Source: an uncultured Microbacteriaceae bacterium
GTDB taxonomy: Bacteria > Actinomycetota > Actinomycetes > Actinomycetales > Microbacteriaceae
DNA length: 47,937 nt
Assembly (NCBI GenBank): GCA_903940225.1
Contig: CAJAKC010000014.1
Coordinates: 1-47,937, forward strand
Direction: 5' to 3'
In this document: positions 42,993 to 47,937 of the stretch, one piece after another
Position numbering within the stretch: the first letter of the stretch is position 1
Layout: every line of letters starts with the position of its first letter
Program-made: the position numbers and the translations under genes
Notes under the pieces: generated by a model
Database searches by the model: none
What the model saw: only the letters and a program-made list of their open reading frames with translations
Told to the model about the DNA's origin: nothing

Positions 42993-43625
42993 ATGCCGAC
43001 CACCTCGCCAGTAATCGCAATCCTTGACCTTGGGTCGGATGACAGTGCGGCACTGACGACGGCGCTAGAGACCGCGGGCGCAACCGTTTCGCAGGGCGTG
43101 GACCGCGACAGCGTCATGAACGCCGATGGGTTGATTGTGGTTGGCGAGGGCAGCGTGTCGGCATCGATGGCACGCCTGCGCGAGTTGCGCGGCGACGAAC
43201 TCATCGAACGCCGATTGTCGGGCGGGCGACCCGTCTGGGGCGTTGGCAACGGCATGCACATCCTGTTCGACGCGATTGAGCAAGACGGTGTCCCTACCGA
43301 AGGGCTGGGCCAGTGGCCGGGTGTCGTGCGTGACGGGTTGCTTTCCGAGACACCCGACTGGGTGGCCGTTGACACCGCAGCCTATTCGGTGCTCTTCGCC
43401 GGGGTTGAGGGTGAGCAATTCCACGTTGACAGCGCGATGGCCGCAACGGAGTGGACACTCGAGGTTTATGGCGCATTCCAACCACCGGTGGTCACGTGGG
43501 CGACCCACGGCCGGCGATTCGCTGCCGCGGTCGAGAACGGCCCGCTGTGGGCGACACAGTTTCACCCGGAACGTTCGGGCGAAGCTGGCGCGCGATTACT
43601 GCGAAACTGGTTGGGCACCCTCTAG
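42993..43625 (+). CDS. hisH: HisH-like glutaminase subunit lacking the catalytic cysteine
   Basis: A 210-residue class I glutamine amidotransferase of the HisH type, normally the ammonia-supplying half of imidazole glycerol phosphate synthase. The nucleophile loop reads [10 protein letters not shown] where HisH has GxCxGMQ: residue 85 (43245-43247, GGC) is Gly instead of Cys. The early GSGN motif is GSDD. The His and Glu of the triad remain in QFHPERSG. Glutaminase activity should be lost. hisC and hisB, common neighbours here, are absent. TAAACT at 42981-42986 ends 6 bases before the ATG. Confidence 0.82.
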   Translation: MPTTSPVIAILDLGSDDSAALTTALETAGATVSQGVDRDSVMNADGLIVVGEGSVSASMARLRELRGDELIERRLSGGRPVWGVGNGMHILFDAIEQDGVPTEGLGQWPGVVRDGLLSETPDWVAVDTAAYSVLFAGVEGEQFHVDSAMAATEWTLEVYGAFQPPVVTWATHGRRFAAAVENGPLWATQFHPERSGEAGARLLRNWLGTL

Positions 43626-43639
43626 CCCCCGAAAGCGTG

Positions 43640-44368
43640 ATGAGCACTCTGATCCTGTTGCCTGCCGTCGATGTTGCCGACGGTCAGGCCGTTCGCCTGT
43701 CACAGGGCGATGCGAGCAGCCAGACGTCGTTCGGCGACCCACTGGAGGCGGCTCACTCATTCGTGGAACAGGGAGCCGACTGGTTGCACCTCGTGGACCT
43801 GGATGCGGCGTTTGGCCGTGGTGAGAACACTGCTGTCCTGCGCCGAGTCGTCGATGCGCTGGCCGGGCGAATCAACATTGAACTGTCGGGTGGTATCCGT
43901 GACGAGGAAAGCCTGAATCGTGCGCTCGATACGGGTGCCCACCGAGTGAACCTGGGAACCGCTGCTCTCGCCGACATGGACTGGGTGACACGGGCGATCA
44001 GGCAACACGGCGACAAGGTTGTCGTTGGGTTAGATGTGAGGGGGACGACACTCACGGCCCGCGGTGGCGCGGGAACCTTCGGTGAACTGTTCGAGTTACT
44101 GCCACAACTCGGCGCGGCTGCCCGGTTCATCGTCACCGACGTCGACACCGACGGCATGATGACCGGTCCCAACCTGCAGCTCCTCAGAGACGTGTGTGCC
44201 CGCACGGACACTCCCGTGATCGCATCCGGCGGAATCTCGACCCTCGACGACATCGCGGCCATTCGCGAGCTCGTCCCGCTTGGCGTCGAAGGCGCCATCC
44301 TGGGTAAGGCGCTGTATGAGGGCGCCTTCACCCTGCGCGAGGCGCTCGCGGTCGCGAACGGGCAGTAA
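43640..44368 (+). CDS. priA: PriA-type phosphoribosyl isomerase (HisA/TrpF family)
   Basis: A 242-residue TIM barrel. In Actinobacteria PriA serves both histidine (HisA) and tryptophan (TrpF) synthesis. The catalytic Asp in PAVDVADG, Arg in AVRLSQG and the second Asp in VTDVDTDGM are present. The mobile loop reads [12 protein letters not shown] where Mycobacterium PriA has RGW: the Arg (143) is kept but Trp145, which stacks on the histidine substrate, is Gly. This favours TrpF-only activity. It lies 14 bases after hisH and its stop overlaps the next ATG (TAATG). Confidence 0.88.
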   Translation: MSTLILLPAVDVADGQAVRLSQGDASSQTSFGDPLEAAHSFVEQGADWLHLVDLDAAFGRGENTAVLRRVVDALAGRINIELSGGIRDEESLNRALDTGAHRVNLGTAALADMDWVTRAIRQHGDKVVVGLDVRGTTLTARGGAGTFGELFELLPQLGAAARFIVTDVDTDGMMTGPNLQLLRDVCARTDTPVIASGGISTLDDIAAIRELVPLGVEGAILGKALYEGAFTLREALAVANGQ

Positions 44369-45126
44369 TGGCGCACGACCACAGCGCCGATTCATCCGGC
44401 ATCCCCTGGGAGGGCCGCGAATTTCAGCCCAACGCCCACGCGGGGGATGACGGAACAACGCCCGAGACCGTTGCGGCGGCAATCGTCGCGTTCCGCGACG
44501 GATCGGCGACACTGACCAAACTGGCGGCGGCGCTCGCCGACTCGCGCGCACTCATCCCACTGATCACCCGAGCGGGAGACGACTTTGACGCTGACAACCC
44601 CGTGATGGAAGACAAAGTCCAGGAACTGGCGGTGGTCACGGTGGCGGGGCCGAACGGCACGACCGCGTATCCCGCTTTCACGTCGGTCGACGCCATGCGC
44701 GCGTGGAACTCCGACGCCCGCCCGATCCCCATCGAACTGCGGCGAGTCTGCCTCGCCGCCGCAGGGGAGGGCGCCGACCGTGTCGTCATCAACCCCGGCA
44801 CCGACCAGATTGTGTTGCGCAGGCCCGCTGTGTGGGCGATTGCGCAGGGACACCCAGTTGTCGGTGCGTGGGAATCGGCGGACCTGCTCACCGAACTAAC
44901 CACGGCGCTCGCCGACACCGACACCGTTCTGGGTCTGGCGCTCGCCGCGGGAGACCCGACCGCAACCGGCGACGGCCCCGATCTGCGAATCGTCATCACT
45001 CTGCCCGCCGGGCTCGACGAAAACGAACTCACTGCAGCACTAGCAAAGGTTCAGCACCACGTCGCCGCGAGCGAAACGCTGAATGCCGCGACCGACTCGG
45101 TCGAAATCCAACTGCGACCTAGCTGA
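44368..45126 (+). CDS. SseB family protein
   Basis: A 252-residue protein with an SseB N-terminal-type domain (RALIPLITRAGD, LAVVTVAGPNGTTAYPAFTS, AMRAWNSDARPIPIE). The function of actinobacterial members is unknown. The priA-SseB-DUF1844-infC order is conserved in the family. Its ATG overlaps the priA stop. It converges on DUF1844 with an 8-base overlap. Confidence 0.85.
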   Translation: MAHDHSADSSGIPWEGREFQPNAHAGDDGTTPETVAAAIVAFRDGSATLTKLAAALADSRALIPLITRAGDDFDADNPVMEDKVQELAVVTVAGPNGTTAYPAFTSVDAMRAWNSDARPIPIELRRVCLAAAGEGADRVVINPGTDQIVLRRPAVWAIAQGHPVVGAWESADLLTELTTALADTDTVLGLALAAGDPTATGDGPDLRIVITLPAGLDENELTAALAKVQHHVAASETLNAATDSVEIQLRPS

Positions 45127-45445
45127 CGGGACCGGTCCACTTTTCGCCGGGACCAGCGCCGTGCTCGTCGGGAATCATCGATGCTTCACGGAACGCCAAC
45201 TGCAGCGACCGCAACCCGTCACGCAACGGGCGGGCGTGGTGGTCGCCCAGTTCCGGGGCGGCGGCCGTCATGAAACCGGCCAGCGCGTTAATCAGCATTC
45301 GTGCCTCGGCGAGGTCGGGTTCGACGTCCTCGGCCAAGCCCACCTTGACGGCGGCGGCGGACATCAGGTGCACGGCGACGCCCTGCAACACCTCAACCGC
45401 GGGCACATCGGCGATATCCATCGCGGCGTCGTGAGAGTCGTTCAT
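45119..45445 (-). CDS. DUF1844 family protein
   Basis: A 108-residue helical protein of the DUF1844 family, always near infC in Actinobacteria. The conserved start region DVPAVEVLQGVAVHLMSAAAV is present. ATG 45445 is chosen because GAAGGACT lies just before it. Function unknown. Confidence 0.85.
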   Translation of the reverse strand: MNDSHDAAMDIADVPAVEVLQGVAVHLMSAAAVKVGLAEDVEPDLAEARMLINALAGFMTAAAPELGDHHARPLRDGLRSLQLAFREASMIPDEHGAGPGEKWTGPVS

Positions 45446-45489
45446 ACACAGTCCTTCGGGCTCGGGTCGCGCGACCGCGCGTTCCCTGC

Positions 45490-45656
45490 TATTCTGATGG
45501 AGGTTTCGAGGTAACTCGAACAAGGAAGTGGAGAAATCCCACCTGTCAATCGTAAGAGGGTTGTCGGGTCGTTGTACTCCACCGGGAAACCGGTAGCGAA
45601 AGGGTGCGTCCCCGTCAGGGGTTTGGTTTCTGTGTTTCCTTGGGGCGATGCTCGCC
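45490..45656 (+). promoter_or_regulatory. Promoter and structured leader of infC-rpmI-rplT
   Basis: TATTCT at 45490-45495 is a likely -10. The leader of about 200 bases contains ACCGG 45581-45585/CCGGT 45590-45594 closed by a GAAA tetraloop, CCCC 45610-45613/GGGG 45618-45621 followed by a T-rich run, and GGCGA 45644-45648/TCGCC 45652-45656. Such leaders commonly carry L20- or IF3-dependent control; which one applies here is not resolved. Confidence 0.6.
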
Positions 45657-45699
45657 GCGACCGGTCCGCCGGGCGCTAGCAGAACACAAGGAGATCAAC

Positions 45700-46272
45700 A
45701 TCACAGAACCGCGAATTAATGAGCGCATCCGCGTTCCCGAGGTCCGACTCATTGGGCCGGTAGGAGAACAGGTTGGCGTCGTCACGCTCGAGGTGGCACA
45801 GCGTCTTGCACGCGAAGCAGACCTTGATCTTGTCGAAGTAGCTCCGGAGGCGAAGCCTCCTGTGGTCAAGATTATGGACTACGGGAAATTCAAATACGAA
45901 GCCGCTCAGAAAGCGAAGGAAGCGCGCCGCAACCAGGTGCAGACGGTCCTCAAAGAGGTCCGCTTCCGTTTGAAGATTGACGTCCACGATTACGAAACGA
46001 AGCTCAAGCACGCGATCACGTTCCTCAAGGGGGGCGACAAGGTCAAGGCCATGATTCAGTTCCGAGGTCGTGAACAGTCTCGTCCCGAGGCCGGCGTCCG
46101 TCTCTTGCAGAAATTCGCGGAGGCAGTTGCCGAATACGGAAGTGTCGAACACTCACCGACCGTCGACGGCCGAAATATGACGATGGTCATCGCCCCTATG
46201 AAAAACAAGTCAGAGGCAAAAGCGGAAGCCGCAACGGCCACAACCGCCCCAGCCGAATCAGAGAAGGAATAA
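45700..46272 (+). CDS. infC: Translation initiation factor IF-3, ATC start
   Basis: A 190-residue IF-3 that controls start-codon fidelity and subunit dissociation. It begins at ATC 45700: AAGGAG at 45688-45693 lies 6 bases before it, and the protein then starts [19 protein letters not shown], the usual IF-3 N-terminus. Rare AUU/AUC starts on infC allow IF-3 to limit its own synthesis. Longer upstream readings would be inside the structured leader. The C-terminal Ala/Glu/Lys tail is variable in the family. Confidence 0.94.
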   Translation: MTEPRINERIRVPEVRLIGPVGEQVGVVTLEVAQRLAREADLDLVEVAPEAKPPVVKIMDYGKFKYEAAQKAKEARRNQVQTVLKEVRFRLKIDVHDYETKLKHAITFLKGGDKVKAMIQFRGREQSRPEAGVRLLQKFAEAVAEYGSVEHSPTVDGRNMTMVIAPMKNKSEAKAEAATATTAPAESEKE

Positions 46273-46274
46273 CC

Positions 46275-46469
46275 ATGCCGAAGCAAAAGACCCACTCGGG
46301 TGCGAAAAAGCGCTTCAAGATCACCGGTAGCGGAAAGATCAAGAAGCAGGGTGCTGGAATGCGCCACAACCTCGAAGTCAAGAGCAGCGGCGTCAAGCGC
46401 AGCATGAACAAGGACCGCGTTCTTGCTCCCGCAGACGCCAAGGTCATCAAGAAGCTTCTCGGTAAGTAA
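46275..46469 (+). CDS. rpmI: 50S ribosomal protein L35
   Basis: A 64-residue L35 of normal length ([20 protein letters not shown]), 2 bases after infC. GAAGGAATAACC precedes the ATG and overlaps the infC end. It is part of the infC-rpmI-rplT operon. Confidence 0.97.
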   Translation: MPKQKTHSGAKKRFKITGSGKIKKQGAGMRHNLEVKSSGVKRSMNKDRVLAPADAKVIKKLLGK

Positions 46470-46494
46470 CCCGAGCTCGAATTAAGGAACTGAA

Positions 46495-46875
46495 ATGGCA
46501 CGTGTAAAGAACGCAGTCAACGCGGCGAAGAAGCGCCGCACCACACTCGAGCGCGCTGAGGGTTACCGCGGCCAGCGCTCGCGTCTGTACCGGAAGGCGA
46601 AAGAGCAGGTCGTACACTCGCTCAACTACGCCTACCGCGACCGTCGCGCAAAGAAGGGTGAATTCCGCCGCCTGTGGATCCAGCGCATCAACGCCGCTGC
46701 ACGCCTCAACGGCATCACCTACAACCGTCTCATCCAGGGCCTTGCTCTGGCGGGGATTGAGGTTGACCGTCGCATGCTCGCTGACCTCGCGGTCAACGAC
46801 GCCGCCACCTTCGCGACCATTGCGAAGGCCGCCAAGGCCGCCCTGCCGAAAGACACCTCGGCGCCCAAGGCGTAA
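46495..46875 (+). CDS. rplT: 50S ribosomal protein L20
   Basis: A 126-residue L20 ([20 protein letters not shown]), an early 23S rRNA assembly protein and in many bacteria the repressor of its own operon. AAGGAACTGAA precedes the ATG. A strong terminator follows at 46895-46925. Confidence 0.97.
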   Translation: MARVKNAVNAAKKRRTTLERAEGYRGQRSRLYRKAKEQVVHSLNYAYRDRRAKKGEFRRLWIQRINAAARLNGITYNRLIQGLALAGIEVDRRMLADLAVNDAATFATIAKAAKAALPKDTSAPKA

Positions 46876-46894
46876 TCACGCTTTCACCAGAGAG

Positions 46895-46925
46895 GCCCTC
46901 GCTGACGCGGGGGCTTTTCTGTTTT
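46895..46925 (+). terminator. Intrinsic terminator of infC-rpmI-rplT
   Basis: GCCCTCGC 46895-46902 pairs with GCGGGGGC 46907-46914 (8 bp, one G-T pair) around a TGAC loop, followed by TTTTCTGTTTT. It lies 20 bases after the rplT stop. Confidence 0.93.
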
Positions 46926-46945
46926 AGGCGTGGGACAATCGAGTC

Positions 46946-47443
46946 ATGACCGAACAACAGAAATACGACGTCGTCGAACGGATTGGCCGAGTCGAGATTC
47001 GTCGATACCACCCGTGCGTGATGGCGGATGTCGACGTCAATGCCGACTATTCCACGGCCGGCAGCATCGGGTTCGGGCCGTTGGTGCGCTACATCTCGCA
47101 AAACAACATTGCGATGACGGCACCGGTTGTGCAGGAACCGAGCGCTCGTGGTTCGTGGATGGTGTCGTTCGTCATGCCCGACGGCATGTCACTCGAATCG
47201 ATGCCGCGACCGGCCGGTTCCAGTGTCTCGCTGCGTGAATCGCCCGAATTCATGGCGGCTGCCCTGCGATTCTCGGGGACCACCTCGACCTCAAACGTCA
47301 CCGACAAGGAAAAGGAATTGCGTGCTGTCCTTGCCGAAAAGGGCATCGCCGTCACCGGCACGATGCGCATCGCGCGATTCGATCCGCCCTGGAAACCGGG
47401 CTTCCTGCGGCACAACGAAGTCGTTTTACCCATCGCTCGGTAA
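46946..47443 (+). CDS. SOUL family heme-binding protein
   Basis: A 165-residue SOUL/HBP-type protein. The conserved start KYDVVERIGRVEIRRYHPCV, the NNIAMTAPVVQE motif and the C-terminal MRIARFDPPWKPGFLRHNEV are clear. Family members bind tetrapyrroles; the bacterial role is poorly defined. GACAAT at 46934-46939 ends 6 bases before the ATG, a weak -10 in the leaderless position. Confidence 0.93.
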   Translation: MTEQQKYDVVERIGRVEIRRYHPCVMADVDVNADYSTAGSIGFGPLVRYISQNNIAMTAPVVQEPSARGSWMVSFVMPDGMSLESMPRPAGSSVSLRESPEFMAAALRFSGTTSTSNVTDKEKELRAVLAEKGIAVTGTMRIARFDPPWKPGFLRHNEVVLPIAR

Positions 47444-47554
47444 AGATTCGTCCAAGTCCCGTACAAGGGACGTCAAAGTCGCTGGAAACCGCTGTTTATC
47501 CGTCCTAATTTCGGAATGAGCCCAACACGGGGCTTCACCGAAAGGACAGGAAAC

Positions 47555-47937
47555 ATGAACAGAGTCCAGAAAGCCCTTGCGATCGTCGCAGCGGCCAGCG
47601 TTATCGGGTTCGGAGGTTTCGTCTCGACGTCAGCGAATGCGGCGACGACCGACGAGATCACGAACTACCTCACATCCGCCGTTGCAACCCAACTGGGATT
47701 GGCGGATTCGACAACTCTTCACACCGTCGTCCTTGAGGCGATCAACAACGGACTCATCCAAGCGTCCGTCACCGACGCGGCGGCCGCAGCCGTCGATGGC
47801 ACCGGCACCCTGACGCCGGAAGAACTCGCGGCGCTGTTCGACGCCAACCTGACCCAGCAACTCGGAGCAATCGAACAGCAGCTCATCGACCTCGGCGTTC
47901 TGCCCGACCCGAACGTGACGACCCCGCCGGTCGACCC
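47555..47937 (+). CDS. Secreted protein of unknown function (3' end cut by window)
   Basis: The first 127 codons of a gene that runs off the right edge. A Sec signal peptide (MNRVQKALAIVAAASVIGFG onward) should be cut at SANA-AT. The mature part so far is helical and acidic, turning Pro/Thr-rich at the edge (VTTPPVD). GAAAGGACAGGAAAC precedes the ATG; TAATTT at 47506-47511 is a possible -10. Small hairpins at 47456-47471 and 47519-47534 lie upstream. Confidence 0.78.
   Translation, partial: MNRVQKALAIVAAASVIGFGGFVSTSANAATTDEITNYLTSAVATQLGLADSTTLHTVVLEAINNGLIQASVTDAAAAAVDGTGTLTPEELAALFDANLTQQLGAIEQQLIDLGVLPDPNVTTPPVD

Noticed and set aside
45604-45699. A longer IF-3 start upstream at 45604
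   Set aside because: The extra residues are unlike IF-3 and lie in the structured leader; a good Shine-Dalgarno fixes ATC 45700.
1-47937. rRNA, tRNA, CRISPR arrays and insertion sequences
   Set aside because: I looked for transposase motifs, terminal repeats, tRNA arms with CCA ends and regular repeat-spacer patterns and recognised none; short tRNAs could be missed by eye.

Overview
The window comes from a GC-rich actinobacterium, most likely of the family Microbacteriaceae. The evidence is the conserved gene order thyX, rnj, ftsK, pgsA, cinA, clgR-like, DUF3046, recA, recX, miaB, miaA, dapF on the left and hflX, lexA, LysM protein, hisH, priA, SseB-like, DUF1844, infC, rpmI, rplT on the right. 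Actinobacterial SOS boxes (TCGAAC-N4-GTTCGA) and a phytoene desaturase beside a lycopene-elongase-type prenyltransferase agree with this. At least 22 genes, including one decayed gene, have a TANNNT-like -10 hexamer ending 6-8 bases before the start codon, so leaderless transcription looks like the rule here.

Layout. 1-12236: thioredoxin/DUF4395 pair and the core block thyX to miaA. 12237-15390: an AT-richer insertion between miaA and dapF with a NYN-domain gene, a large methyltransferase-like protein fused to a specificity-subunit-like C-terminus, and possibly a small Cys-rich gene. 15400-17325: dapF, an RsmC-like methyltransferase and a lipoprotein. 17376-24929: a surface or matrix cluster with a 1669-residue lectin-like giant protein, a TetR-type regulator, a collagen-like membrane protein, a SipW-type signal peptidase and its probable substrate. 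Near-identical 18-bp palindromes lie in front of the giant gene and in front of the substrate-peptidase-collagen operon. 24996-32236: a short-chain dehydrogenase, then an ABC exporter with LicD/pyruvyltransferase, IspD/TarI and epimerase genes for a cell-wall glycopolymer, including the remains of an acyltransferase. 32270-38089: DUF393 protein, amidase, carotenoid pair, a toxin-antitoxin-like pair and two small genes. 38204-42309: hflX, a GIY-YIG/SF1 helicase with a MazG-like partner, and lexA. 42553-47937: LysM protein, hisH-priA, translation genes, a SOUL protein and a truncated secreted protein.

The most interesting signals are: (1) the matrix cluster, where one operator type links the giant lectin-like gene to a SipW operon and two very different products share the same two-cysteine C-terminal domain; (2) the NYN plus degenerate methyltransferase pair, which has the look of an undescribed defence module; (3) signs of amino-acid pathway decay in retained genes: HisH lacks its catalytic Cys, PriA lacks the Trp needed for the histidine reaction, DapF has Ser for its second catalytic Cys, and hisC, hisB and dapA are missing from their usual slots; (4) a GIY-YIG helicase/MazG pair inserted between hflX and lexA; (5) a structured leader RNA in front of recA. 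No rRNA, tRNA, CRISPR array or insertion sequence was recognised, and no stretch longer than 300 bases is without a gene.
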